Below, one piece after another: positions 52,644 through 61,872 of a stretch of DNA of 64,000 bases. The stretch lies in the NCBI RefSeq assembly GCF_029633825.1, contig NZ_CP090641.1:558001-622000 (forward strand). Reading direction: 5' to 3'. Origin of the DNA: Burkholderia contaminans. GTDB lineage: Bacteria > Pseudomonadota > Gammaproteobacteria > Burkholderiales > Burkholderiaceae. The position numbers and the translations under genes are program-made. Below the pieces are notes generated by a model. It ran no database searches. It saw nothing but the letters and a program-made list of their open reading frames with translations, and was not told the origin of the DNA. Each line of letters begins with the position of its first letter. The first letter of the stretch is position 1.

Positions 52644-53768
52644 ATGCAGACTGCGCGATCCGGTCCGCCCGTGCGGACACCCGACACCCGCCGCGCCGCG
52701 GCGGCCTGCCTCGAAACGCTGCTGACGCAACGGCTCGCGCCGGGTGGCCGCGCGGTGTCGCCGCTCGGCGCGATGCGCACCGCCGCCGATTGCCTCGAGC
52801 GCGATGCCGCGACATCGGAACGCGTATGGATCGTGCGTGCCGATGCGCGGGAACCGTCTGCGGACACCGACGCACATCGCCGCATCAGCGCGTGGCCGCT
52901 GCGGTTTCTCGATGCGCGCAAGCGGTTCGAGAAACCACTGCTGTACCTGCTGCATGCGCGCGCGACCGACCGGCTGCGGCTGGCGTCGGCCGAAACCGTC
53001 GATCGCGGGATCTTCGTCAACGATGCCGAAACGGTCGCGTCATCCTGGCCGAAAGGCGTGACGCCCGACGTCCCCCACTGGCTGGCCGCGAACACCGCGT
53101 GCACGCCGTACGATCCGGCGTCGGGCCATGAGGCGATTGCGATCCTGCGCCACGCGCTGCGCGCGCTCTATGTCGCCGGCCAGCCGGGATTCTGTTACCT
53201 CGCGAGCCACGACGATCTCGTCCCCGATGCGAAACCGCTGTCGGCCACGGCGGCCCGCGACGCGTTCAGCGGCATGGTGCGGGCCGGCCGGCGCGCGGCG
53301 GCCGGCGCGGCTGCGCAGATCCGGCTGTGCGGCGCGGGCAGCACGCTCGCGGAAGTCATGAAAGCAGCCGATCTGCTGCGCGACGAATGGCGTATCGACT
53401 CGACGATCTGGAGTTGCCCGAGCTACACGCAGCTCGCCCGCGACGGTTACGCAGCCGACCGGTGGAACCTGCTGCACCCGTACGACGAACCGCGCATCGC
53501 GCATGTGCGCCGATGCATCGGTAACAGCCGCACGCCGGTGCTCGCGGTGACAGGCTATGCGCGGCACGTCGCCGCGCAGCTCGGCGCGTTCGTCCCGGCC
53601 CGCTTCGCGGCGCTCGGCGCGGACTCCGCCGGCCCGGGCGCCGGTGCCGGCACGCGCGCGCCGAATGCACACTGGATCGCCGCGGTCGCGCTTCGCCTGC
53701 TGGCCGACGATGGCTGGGTGCCGGCCGACTGGGCCGCGCGGGCGATGCGCCGTCATGCGAGCGGCTGA
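52644..53768 (+). CDS. Truncated AceE-like protein (transketolase Pyr-end and C-domain only)
   Basis: A 374-residue protein similar along its last 270 residues to the C-terminal third of the neighbouring AceE. Parallels are ANTACTPYDPASGHEAIAIL with IPNCVSYDPTYAYELAVIV, LRDEWRIDSTIWSCPSYTQL with LAQDFGVSSDVWSATSLNEL, and DGYAADRWNLLHPYDEPRI with DGLAAERWNLLHPEQAPRV. The part that binds thiamine diphosphate (GDGEMD...NCN) is missing, so it cannot be an E1 enzyme by itself. ATG 52644 follows a strong GAAGGAGGGA. It shares an operator palindrome with aceE, which suggests joint control and perhaps association with it as a regulatory or scaffold subunit. Confidence 0.8.
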   Translation: MQTARSGPPVRTPDTRRAAAACLETLLTQRLAPGGRAVSPLGAMRTAADCLERDAATSERVWIVRADAREPSADTDAHRRISAWPLRFLDARKRFEKPLLYLLHARATDRLRLASAETVDRGIFVNDAETVASSWPKGVTPDVPHWLAANTACTPYDPASGHEAIAILRHALRALYVAGQPGFCYLASHDDLVPDAKPLSATAARDAFSGMVRAGRRAAAGAAAQIRLCGAGSTLAEVMKAADLLRDEWRIDSTIWSCPSYTQLARDGYAADRWNLLHPYDEPRIAHVRRCIGNSRTPVLAVTGYARHVAAQLGAFVPARFAALGADSAGPGAGAGTRAPNAHWIAAVALRLLADDGWVPADWAARAMRRHASG

Positions 53769-53786
53769 CGTGCGGGCCGGCTACCG

Positions 53787-54242
53787 CTACTTCGCGTCGG
53801 CTCCGGCCTCGCGCGCGGCGGCGATCGCACGGTCGAGCGCGGCGGCCATCGCCGCCTGTTCCTTGCTGCCGAACTGATCGAGGAAGAGTTCCGCGACCGT
53901 CGACTGGTACACCTTCCACATCTTCTTGCGCAGCGTCCGCCCCTTGTCGGTGATGCTCGCAAACGCGGCGCGGCCGTCGTCCGCCGAACGGGCGCGCGTG
54001 ACGAGCCCCTCCTGTTCGAGCCGGTCGATCAGCCGCGTGAGGTTGTAGCGCTCGATCGCGAGCACGTCGGCGAGTTCGTGCATGCGGCGCGTGCCGTCGG
54101 GCCCGCTTTCGAGCCCCCACAACGCGTCATACCACGCATAGGCCGGCAGGCCGGCCGCCGCGAGGCGGCGCTCGATCTCGCGAATCATCGTCCGGTGTGC
54201 GCGGACGAACGAGAACCACAGATCGGGTTCGGGTGCGCTCAT
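53787..54242 (-). CDS. MarR-family transcriptional regulator
   Basis: A 151-residue winged-helix repressor. ARRMHELADVLAIERYNLTRLIDRLEQEGLVTRARSADDGRAAFASITDKGR... (from GTRRMHELAD) is the MarR DNA-binding region with the D-x-R wing. The ends form the dimer helices. It is divergent from aceE and convergent with the truncated AceE-like gene (18-base gap). Copies of the TTGCAA dyad in both nearby promoter regions are its probable operators. Ligand unknown. Confidence 0.87.
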   Translation of the reverse strand: MSAPEPDLWFSFVRAHRTMIREIERRLAAAGLPAYAWYDALWGLESGPDGTRRMHELADVLAIERYNLTRLIDRLEQEGLVTRARSADDGRAAFASITDKGRTLRKKMWKVYQSTVAELFLDQFGSKEQAAMAAALDRAIAAAREAGADAK

Positions 54243-54263
54243 GTCAGGTCGTTCCTCTCGTTG

Positions 54264-54325
54264 AATTGCAGTTGCAATTAAATTTTACCTCGATAACAAT
54301 TGCCCCCATACGATTGCAATTGCAA
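54264..54325. promoter_or_regulatory. Paired TTGCAA-type operators between marR and aceE
   Basis: AATTGCA-GT-TGCAATT (54264-54279, perfect 7-bp arms) and TTGCAATTGCAA (54314-54325) stand about 50 bases apart in the 173-base divergent gap. The first covers the marR start side, the second the aceE side. Confidence 0.75.
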
Positions 54326-54415
54326 CCATCTGCCCGCCGATCGGCGGGCGTTCCGTCGCGCGTCGCGGCGCCACGATCGTCGCCCCGCGCAGCCTTATGC
54401 TTCTGGAGACATTGC

Positions 54416-57100
54416 ATGACCGCACCTCTCACGCTACCCGACATCGACCCGCAGGAAACCCGCGAATGGCTCGATGCGCTCGAATCCGTGATCGCACTCG
54501 AAGGCCGTCCGCGCGCGCACTACCTGCTCGACCGGCTTTCCGACCTCGACGCGGCACGCCACGGCGACCTGCACGGCCGCGTGACGACCGCGTACGTGAA
54601 CACGGTGCCGCGTGAACGGCAACCGGCCTATCCGGGCGATCTCGCGCTCGAGCGGCGCCTGAACGCGATGATCCGCTGGAACGCGATGGTGATGGTGCTG
54701 CGCGCCGGCCGGCTTTCGAACGTCGGCGGGCATATCGCGACCTACCAGTCGGCCGCGGTGTTGTATGACGTGGGCTTCGATCACTTCTTCCGCGGCCGCA
54801 CCGACACGTTCGACGGCGACATGGTCTACATCCAGGGGCATTCGGCACCCGGCATCTATGGCCGCGCGTACCTGGAAGGCCGCATCACGGACGCGCAACT
54901 CGACAACTTCCGCCGCGAGGCCGGCCGCGAAGCGGGACGCGACGGGCTGTCGTCGTATCCGCATCCGCGGCTGATGCCGGATTTCTGGCAATTCCCCACC
55001 GTGTCGATGGGGCTCGGGCCGCTCACGGCCGCATATCAGGCACGCTTCATGCGCTACCTCGAATATCGCGGGCTGAAAGCGCATCAGGGCCGCAAGGTGT
55101 GGGCCTTTCTCGGCGACGGCGAAATGGACCAGCCCGAATCGCTCGCCGCGATCTCGCTCGCCGGGCGCGAACGGCTCGACAACCTGATCTTCGTCGTCAA
55201 CTGCAACCTGCAGCGCCTTGACGGCCCGGTACGCGGCAACGGCAAGGTCATCCAGGAACTCGAAGGCACGTTCCGTGCGGCGGGCTGGAACGTCATCAAG
55301 GTGATCTGGGGCGCCGGCTGGGATCGCCTGCTCGAACGCGACACGACGGGCCTGCTGCGCCAGCGCATGATGGAATGCGTCGACGGCGACTACCAGACCT
55401 TCAAGTCGCAGAGCGGCGCGTACGTGCGCGAGCATTTCTTCGGCAAGTATCCCGAGTTGCTCGAACTCGTTGCGGACCTGTCCGACGACGACATCTGGAA
55501 ACTGGCGCGCGGCGGCCACGACCCGGAAAAGGTGTATGCGGCCTATGCGCAGGCGATGCGCGCGGACGGACGGCCGACCGTCGTGCTCGCGAAAACGGTC
55601 AAGGGCTTCGGGATGGGCGAGGCCGGCGAAGGCCAGAACGTGAACCACCAGTTGAAGAAGATGAGCGCGGATGCCGTACGTGCGTTCCGCGACCGCTTCG
55701 TGCTGCCGGTCAGCGATGCGCAGCTCGACGAACTGCCCTACCTGAAGCCGGAACCGGGCAGCGCCGAGGCACGCTACTTCGCGGAACGCCGTGCCGCCCT
55801 CGGCGGCCACGTGCCGGCCCGCTTCAGCACCGTGGCGCCGCTGCCGGTGCCGCCGCTCGCCGCATTCGACGGGCAGCTCAAGGACAGCGGCGAGCGCGGG
55901 CTGTCGACGACGATGGCGTTCGTGCGCATCCTCGGCACGCTGCTGAAGGATCCGGCACTCGGCAAGCTCGTCGTGCCGATCGTGCCGGACGAATCGCGCA
56001 CGTTCGGGATGGAGGGCCTGTTCCGCCAGATCGGCATCCACTCGCATCTCGGCCAGCTCTATACGCCGCAGGACGCCGGCCAGCTCAGCTACTACAAGGA
56101 AGCGAAGGACGGGCAGATCCTGCAGGAAGGCATCAACGAATCGGGCGCGATCGCGTCGTGGATCGCGGCCGGCACGGCGTACAGCAATCATGGATTGCCG
56201 ACGATTCCGTTCTACATCTTCTACTCGATGTTCGGGCTGCAACGCGTCGGCGATCTCGCTTGGGCGGCCGGCGACGCACGTACGCGCGGCTTCCTGCTCG
56301 GCGCGACGTCGGGCCGCACGACGCTGATGGGCGAAGGGTTGCAGCACGACGACGGGCACAGCCACGTGCTGTCGTCGGTGATTCCGAACTGCGTGTCGTA
56401 CGACCCGACCTATGCGTACGAGCTGGCCGTAATCGTGCGCGACGGCCTGCGGCGGATGTTCGCGGAACAGGAGGACGTCTACTACTACATCACGCTGCTC
56501 AACGAGAACTACCCGCATCCGGCGCTGCCGGACGGCGCGGAGGCCGGCATTCTCAAGGGGCTTTACCTGCTGCGCGAAGGTAGGTCACACACGGCCGATG
56601 CGCCGCATCTGCAGTTGATGGGCAGCGGCGCGATCCTGCGCGAAGTGATCGCCGCGAGCGACCTGCTCGCGCAGGACTTCGGCGTGTCGAGTGACGTGTG
56701 GAGCGCGACGAGCCTGAACGAACTGCGCCGCGACGGGCTCGCCGCGGAACGCTGGAACCTGCTGCATCCCGAGCAGGCGCCGCGCGTGCCGTATGTGCAG
56801 CAATGCCTCGACGGCCGCACGGGGCCGGTGGTGGTGGCGACCGACTACATGAAGATCGTCGGTGACCAGATCCGCGCGTTCGTCGACGGCCGGCGCTTCG
56901 TGTCGCTCGGGACCGACGGCTTCGGCCGCTCGGATACGCGCGACGCGCTGCGCACGTTCTTCGAGGTCGACCGGCACTTCATCGTGATCGCGGCGCTGAA
57001 GGCGCTCGCCGACGACGGCGCGATACCGCGCGCCAAGGTAGGCGAAGCGATCCGGCGCTACGGCATCGACATCGACAAGGTCGATCCGGCCAGCGTGTAA
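54416..57100 (+). CDS. Homodimeric pyruvate (2-oxoacid) dehydrogenase E1, AceE/MdeB type
   Basis: An 894-residue enzyme, close to the 887 of E. coli AceE, which decarboxylates a 2-oxoacid on thiamine diphosphate and passes the acyl group to an E2 lipoyl domain. The ThDP fold GDGEMDQPESLAAISLAGRE...VVNCNLQRLDGPVRGN is at about residues 233-275; VPIVPDESRTFGMEGLFRQIGI holds the E1 glutamate region; the C domain ends the protein. No aceF or lpd is nearby, so it is likely a second, specialised E1 that uses the housekeeping E2/E3. A 2-oxobutyrate dehydrogenase of the MdeB type is the alternative. ATG 54416 follows TCTGGAGAC. The marR gene is divergent. Confidence 0.88.
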   Translation: MTAPLTLPDIDPQETREWLDALESVIALEGRPRAHYLLDRLSDLDAARHGDLHGRVTTAYVNTVPRERQPAYPGDLALERRLNAMIRWNAMVMVLRAGRLSNVGGHIATYQSAAVLYDVGFDHFFRGRTDTFDGDMVYIQGHSAPGIYGRAYLEGRITDAQLDNFRREAGREAGRDGLSSYPHPRLMPDFWQFPTVSMGLGPLTAAYQARFMRYLEYRGLKAHQGRKVWAFLGDGEMDQPESLAAISLAGRERLDNLIFVVNCNLQRLDGPVRGNGKVIQELEGTFRAAGWNVIKVIWGAGWDRLLERDTTGLLRQRMMECVDGDYQTFKSQSGAYVREHFFGKYPELLELVADLSDDDIWKLARGGHDPEKVYAAYAQAMRADGRPTVVLAKTVKGFGMGEAGEGQNVNHQLKKMSADAVRAFRDRFVLPVSDAQLDELPYLKPEPGSAEARYFAERRAALGGHVPARFSTVAPLPVPPLAAFDGQLKDSGERGLSTTMAFVRILGTLLKDPALGKLVVPIVPDESRTFGMEGLFRQIGIHSHLGQLYTPQDAGQLSYYKEAKDGQILQEGINESGAIASWIAAGTAYSNHGLPTIPFYIFYSMFGLQRVGDLAWAAGDARTRGFLLGATSGRTTLMGEGLQHDDGHSHVLSSVIPNCVSYDPTYAYELAVIVRDGLRRMFAEQEDVYYYITLLNENYPHPALPDGAEAGILKGLYLLREGRSHTADAPHLQLMGSGAILREVIAASDLLAQDFGVSSDVWSATSLNELRRDGLAAERWNLLHPEQAPRVPYVQQCLDGRTGPVVVATDYMKIVGDQIRAFVDGRRFVSLGTDGFGRSDTRDALRTFFEVDRHFIVIAALKALADDGAIPRAKVGEAIRRYGIDIDKVDPASV

Positions 57101-57111
57101 CCAAGCGGCGT

Positions 57112-57141
57112 GCGGCAGGCGGGATTACTCCGGCCTGCCGC
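57112..57141. terminator. 9-bp stem-loop between convergent genes
   Basis: GCGGCAGGC (57112-57120), loop GGGATTACTCCG, GCCTGCCGC (57133-57141), perfect. There is no T-run on either side. It lies 12 bases after aceE and 18 before the end of the efflux operon. Confidence 0.45.
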
Positions 57142-57159
57142 GCCGCCGCCCCGTCCGCG

Positions 57160-58689
57160 CTACTGTGCTGGCTGCCCCGCCTGCGCGAGCGGGCTTTGCT
57201 GCGGGCCCTGCCCCGTTCCCGACGGCCAGCCGCCCGCCAGCGCCTTGTACAACGCCACTGTCGCCGCCGCGCTGCGCATCTGCCCGTCGGCCGCCGCATC
57301 CTGCGCCTGCAGCAGCGTGCGTTGCGCGTCGAGCACTTCGTAGTAGTCGATCGCACCCGCCGAAAAACGCGCCTGCGCCAGTTGCGCGGCACGCGCGCTG
57401 TCGGTCGCGGCCTGCACGAGATGGCCCGTCTCGTCACGCGTGCGCGCAGCGCGCAGCAGCGCGTTCTCCGTTTCCTCCAGCGCCCCGAGCACGGTCTGCC
57501 GGTACTGCGCGAGCTGCCCGGCCGCTTCCGCATCGCTCGCGGCGATCCGCGCACGCACGCGGCCGACGTCGAGGAACGACCAGTCGATGCCGAGCGCGAT
57601 CAGGTTCGTGTCGCTGCCCGCGCGGAAGAACCCGTAACTGCTCGTCGCGCTGCCGAGCAGCCCTGACAGCGTGAAACGCGGAAACAGGTCGGCCGTCGCG
57701 ACGCCGACGCGTGCGGTCGCCGCGTGCAGCCGCGCCTCGGCGGCCGCGACGTCGGGCCGACGCCGCAGCAGGTCGCCTGGCGTGCCGGGATCGATGTCGG
57801 CGGCCAACGCCGGCAGCGGCACCGGTGTGCCCGCCGCCGCGGCAGCCTTCGGAAGATCGAAGCGGCCGATCAGCGCGTCCGGCGTCTGCCCGGTCAGCAC
57901 CGCGAGCCGGTGCTCGTCGACGCCGATCGCCGCTTCATACACGGCAATCCGCGACGTCGTCGATTCGTACTGCGCGCGCGCCCGCGCCGCATCGAGGTCG
58001 GACCCTCTCCCCGCACCGACACGTGCATTGATCAGCGCGAGCGTCTGCTTCTGGTTGTCGGCATTCTCGCGCGCGATCCGCAGCCGCTCCTGCGAGCCGC
58101 GCAGATCGACGTACGTGCTCGCCACCTCGCCGGCGATCGCGACGCGCACCGCGCGCACGTCCGCCGCGCTGGCGGCCGTTTCCGCACGCTGCGACTCGAT
58201 CGAACGACGCACGCGGCCGAACAGGTCGAGCTCCCACGCGGCATTGATCCCGACGCTGGACGTCGGATTATCGCGCTGGCTGCGCGGCGCACCGAACGCC
58301 TGGTCCTTGCTCATCAGCTGATGGCCCACCTGCCCGCTCGCGGTGATCGTCGGATAACGATCGAACGTGGCCTGCGACAGCAGCGCATTCGATGCGTCGT
58401 AGCGCGACACGGCGACCTGCAGGTCCTGGTTCGCCGCGAGCGCCGAGGCGATCAGATGCGTGAGCACCGGATCGCCGAAGCCGCGCCAGAATGCGGCATC
58501 GGCATCGGCCGACGCGTCGGGCGGCATATCCGGCGTCTCCGGCGTCGTACCGGACGGCGCCGCCGGATGCGCATCGCGTGCGAACCGCGCGGCCGCGGCC
58601 GTGTCGGGTCGCTTGAAATCGGGACCGACCGCGCACGCGGCGAGCGTCACCGACATCGCGAGCGCGGAAAGACGAAAAGCGGCGCTCAT
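57160..58689 (-). CDS. NodT-type outer-membrane factor lipoprotein of RND efflux system
   Basis: A 509-residue TolC/OprM-family exit channel. Lipobox LAAC gives Cys19, followed by AVGPDFKRPD, the usual mature start. Two OEP repeats are visible (from FGDPVLTHLIASALAANQDLQVAVSRYDASNALL, and from PDVAAAEARLHAATARVGVATADLFPRFTLSG). It starts at ATG 58687-58689, overlapping the stop of the pump gene by 4 bases. It completes a tripartite pump. Confidence 0.92.
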   Translation of the reverse strand: MSAAFRLSALAMSVTLAACAVGPDFKRPDTAAAARFARDAHPAAPSGTTPETPDMPPDASADADAAFWRGFGDPVLTHLIASALAANQDLQVAVSRYDASNALLSQATFDRYPTITASGQVGHQLMSKDQAFGAPRSQRDNPTSSVGINAAWELDLFGRVRRSIESQRAETAASAADVRAVRVAIAGEVASTYVDLRGSQERLRIARENADNQKQTLALINARVGAGRGSDLDAARARAQYESTTSRIAVYEAAIGVDEHRLAVLTGQTPDALIGRFDLPKAAAAAGTPVPLPALAADIDPGTPGDLLRRRPDVAAAEARLHAATARVGVATADLFPRFTLSGLLGSATSSYGFFRAGSDTNLIALGIDWSFLDVGRVRARIAASDAEAAGQLAQYRQTVLGALEETENALLRAARTRDETGHLVQAATDSARAAQLAQARFSAGAIDYYEVLDAQRTLLQAQDAAADGQMRSAAATVALYKALAGGWPSGTGQGPQQSPLAQAGQPAQ

Positions 58690-61600
58690 CGGTTTTCTCC
58701 TTCGAGGGTGCCGTGGTGTTCGCTCCACACGGCCGGCGTACCGCCCGCGAGCTTGCGGATCGCCACATAGAACACGGGCGTCAGGAACAGCCCGAACAGC
58801 GTCACGCCCAGCATCCCCGCGAACACGGTGATGCCGGTGGCCGCGCGCACTTCGCTGCCCGCGCCGCCGCCGATCAGGAGCGGCACCGAGCCCGCGATGA
58901 ACGCGACCGACGTCATCACGATCGGGCGCAGCCGCAGCTTGCACGCTTCGAGCGCGGCTTCGATCACGCCCTTGCCCTGGATCTCGAGCTCGCGCGCGAA
59001 CTCGACGATCAGGATCGCGTTCTTGCACGCCAGCCCCATCAGCACGACGAGGCCGACCTGCACGAACACGTTGTTGTCGCCGCCCGACAGCCACACGCCG
59101 AACAGCGCGGCGCAGATGCATACCGGCACGATCAGGATCACCGCGAGCGGCAGCGTCCAGCTCTCGTACAGCGACGCGAGCACGAGGAACACGAGCATCA
59201 CCGCAAGCGGGAACACGACGATCGCCGCGTTGCTCTGCGTGACCTGCTGGTAGCTGAGGTCGGTCCATTCGAGCGTGATGCCCGGCGGCAACACGTCCTT
59301 CGCGATCTGCTGCAGCTTCCCGATCGCCTGCGACGACGACATCACCTTCGGATCGGCGTCGCCGATCAGGTTCGCGGCCGGATAGCCGTTGTAGCGAACG
59401 ACCGGGTCGGGCCCGTACGCGGGCGCCACCGTCACCATCGAGCCGATCGGCACCATCTCGCCCTTCGCGTTGCGCGTGCGCAGGTTCGCGATGTCGGCGG
59501 CCGTCTGCCGGTGCCCGGCATCCGCCTGCACCATCACGCGGTACACGCGGCCGAACAGGTTGAAGTCGTTCACGTACATCGAGCCGAGATAGACCTGCAG
59601 CGTGCTGAACAGGTCGGTCAGCGCGACGCCCTGCGCCTTCGCCTTCAACCGGTCGACCTTCACCTCGAGCTGCGGGATGTTCGCCTGGTACGAGCTGACC
59701 GGGTAGCTCATCCCCGGCGTCCTGGCGACCGCGGCCTGGAACGCGGTGAGCGCGTTCTGCAACGCGCCGTAGCCGAGCCCGCCGCGATCCTCCAGGTACA
59801 GCGAGTAGCCCGAGCCGTTGCCGAGGCCCTGGATCGGCGGCGGCATCAGCGCATAGGTGATGCCGCCGCCGATGGCCGCGAAGCGCGCGTTCAGGTCCGC
59901 GTTGATCTGCGCGGCGCTGCGGTGGCGCTGGTCGAACGGCTTCAGGATCACGTACGAGTTCGTGATGTTCGGCGTGTTCACGCCCTGCAGCGCGTTCAGC
60001 CCGGCAAACGCCGGCACCATCTCGACACCGTCGGTGCCGAGCGCGATCTTCGTCATCTGCTCGGTCACCTCGCTGGTGCGCGCGAGCGACGCGCCTTCCG
60101 GCAGCTTCGCACCCGCGAACAGGTACAGCTTGTCCTGCACGGGGATGAAGCCGCCCGGCACCGCGTTGAGCAGCAGCGCGGTGGCCGCAAGCAGCACGGC
60201 ATAGGCCGCGAACACCACGCCGCGCCGCTTCAGCGTGCGGCCGACGAAGCCGTGATAGCGGTCGGAACTGCGGTCGAAGAAGCGATTGAACGGACGGAAC
60301 AGCCAGCCGAACGCGCGATCGAGCCCGCGTGTGAGCGCATCCTTCGGCGCGTCGTGCGGACGCAGCAGTTTCGCCGCGAGCGCGGGCGACAACGTCAGCG
60401 AGTTGATCGCGGAGATCACCGTCGAAATCGCGATCGTCACCGCGAACTGCCGGTAGAACTGGCCCGTGACGCCGGACATGAACGCCATCGGCACGAACAC
60501 CGCGCACAGCACGAGCGCGATCGCGACGATCGGCCCCGACACCTCGCGCATCGCCTGATGCGCGGCATCACGCGGGCTCAGGCCCTGCGCGATGTTCCGC
60601 TCGACGTTCTCGACGACCACGATCGCATCGTCGACGACGATCCCGATCGCGAGCACGAGCCCGAACAGCGTCAATGTGTTGATCGAATAGCCGAGCAGAT
60701 AGAGCCACGCGAACGTGCCGACCACCGAGACGGGCACCGCGACGAGCGGAATGATCGACGCGCGCCACGTCTGCAGGAACAGGATCACGACGAGCACGAC
60801 CAGCACGACGGCCTCGATCAGCGTGTGCTGCACCGCACGGATCGATTCGCGCACGAACACCGTCGGATCCCACACGGGCCGGTACGCGACGCCGGGCGGG
60901 AAGCGCTTCGACAGCTCGTCGAACTTCGCATACACGGCCTTCGCGACCTCGAGCGCGTTCGCGCCCGGCGACAGGAAGATGCCGACCACGGCCGACGGCT
61001 TGTCGTTGAAGTACGAGCGCAGCGTGTAGTCGCCCGCGCCGAGCTCGACGCGCGCGACGTCGGACAGTTTCACTACCTGCCCGTCGTCGCCGGTGCGCAG
61101 CACGATGTCGCCGAACTCCTGCACCGTGCGCAGCCGGCCGCGCACGTTGATCGACAGCAGGAAGTCGTTTTTCTTCGGCGACGGCTCCGCGCCGAGCTGG
61201 CCGGCCGACACCTGCACGTTCTGCTCGCGCACGGCGGCGATTACGTCGCTCGCGGTCAGCCCGCGCGACGCGAGCCGGTTCGGGTCGAGCCACAGCCGCA
61301 TCGCATAGTCGCCGGCCCCATACACGCCGACGTCGCCGATCCCGGTGAGCCGCGACAGCTCGTCCTTCACGTGCAGCGTCAGGTAGTTGCGCAGGTACAG
61401 CGAATCGCGGCTGTTGTCCGGCGAATAGAGGCTCACGTACATCAGCGGCGTGGGCGACTGCTTCTGCGTGGTCACGCCGTACTGGCGCACCTCGTCGGGC
61501 AGGCGCGACAGCGCCTGGCTCACGCGGTTCTGCACGCGCACGGCGGCCGTGTCGGGATCGACGCCCTGCAGGAACGTGACGACGACCTGCAGGCTGCCGT

Positions 61601-61859
61601 CCGAACCGGCAACCGACTTCATGTACATGATGCCTTCGACGCCGTTGATCGCTTCTTCCAGCGGTTCGGCGACCGATTCGGCGATTTCCTTCGGGTTCGC
61701 GCCCGGGTACGTCGCACGCACGACGACACTCGGCGGCACGACTTCCGGGTATTCGCCGGCGGGCAGCATCGGTATCGAGATCAGGCCGATCGCGAAGATG
61801 ACGATCGACAGCACGACCGCGAAGATCGGCCGGTCGATGAAGAATCGGGAGAAATCCAT
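58686..61859 (-). CDS. RND multidrug efflux pump (HAE1/AcrB type)
   Basis: A 1,057-residue inner-membrane proton antiporter. I start it at ATG 61857-61859 (MDFSRFFIDRPIFA); a longer frame begins inside the adaptor gene. The family signature FIDRPIFAVVLSIVIFAIGLISIPML at the start, the VVDDAIVVVENVERN motif in helix 4 with the two proton-relay aspartates, and GLACKNAILIVEFARELEIQGKG near the end are all present. The two periplasmic pore loops have normal length. Substrates cannot be told. The operon has a SoxR regulator, so redox-cycling compounds are probable inducers. Confidence 0.95.
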   Translation of the reverse strand: MDFSRFFIDRPIFAVVLSIVIFAIGLISIPMLPAGEYPEVVPPSVVVRATYPGANPKEIAESVAEPLEEAINGVEGIMYMKSVAGSDGSLQVVVTFLQGVDPDTAAVRVQNRVSQALSRLPDEVRQYGVTTQKQSPTPLMYVSLYSPDNSRDSLYLRNYLTLHVKDELSRLTGIGDVGVYGAGDYAMRLWLDPNRLASRGLTASDVIAAVREQNVQVSAGQLGAEPSPKKNDFLLSINVRGRLRTVQEFGDIVLRTGDDGQVVKLSDVARVELGAGDYTLRSYFNDKPSAVVGIFLSPGANALEVAKAVYAKFDELSKRFPPGVAYRPVWDPTVFVRESIRAVQHTLIEAVVLVVLVVILFLQTWRASIIPLVAVPVSVVGTFAWLYLLGYSINTLTLFGLVLAIGIVVDDAIVVVENVERNIAQGLSPRDAAHQAMREVSGPIVAIALVLCAVFVPMAFMSGVTGQFYRQFAVTIAISTVISAINSLTLSPALAAKLLRPHDAPKDALTRGLDRAFGWLFRPFNRFFDRSSDRYHGFVGRTLKRRGVVFAAYAVLLAATALLLNAVPGGFIPVQDKLYLFAGAKLPEGASLARTSEVTEQMTKIALGTDGVEMVPAFAGLNALQGVNTPNITNSYVILKPFDQRHRSAAQINADLNARFAAIGGGITYALMPPPIQGLGNGSGYSLYLEDRGGLGYGALQNALTAFQAAVARTPGMSYPVSSYQANIPQLEVKVDRLKAKAQGVALTDLFSTLQVYLGSMYVNDFNLFGRVYRVMVQADAGHRQTAADIANLRTRNAKGEMVPIGSMVTVAPAYGPDPVVRYNGYPAANLIGDADPKVMSSSQAIGKLQQIAKDVLPPGITLEWTDLSYQQVTQSNAAIVVFPLAVMLVFLVLASLYESWTLPLAVILIVPVCICAALFGVWLSGGDNNVFVQVGLVVLMGLACKNAILIVEFARELEIQGKGVIEAALEACKLRLRPIVMTSVAFIAGSVPLLIGGGAGSEVRAATGITVFAGMLGVTLFGLFLTPVFYVAIRKLAGGTPAVWSEHHGTLEGENR

Positions 61860-61872
61860 TGGCTGTCTCCCG

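Noticed and set aside
54416..57100. Housekeeping aceE
   Set aside because: Absence of aceF and lpd and presence of a MarR regulator argue for a second, regulated E1, so no gene symbol is given.
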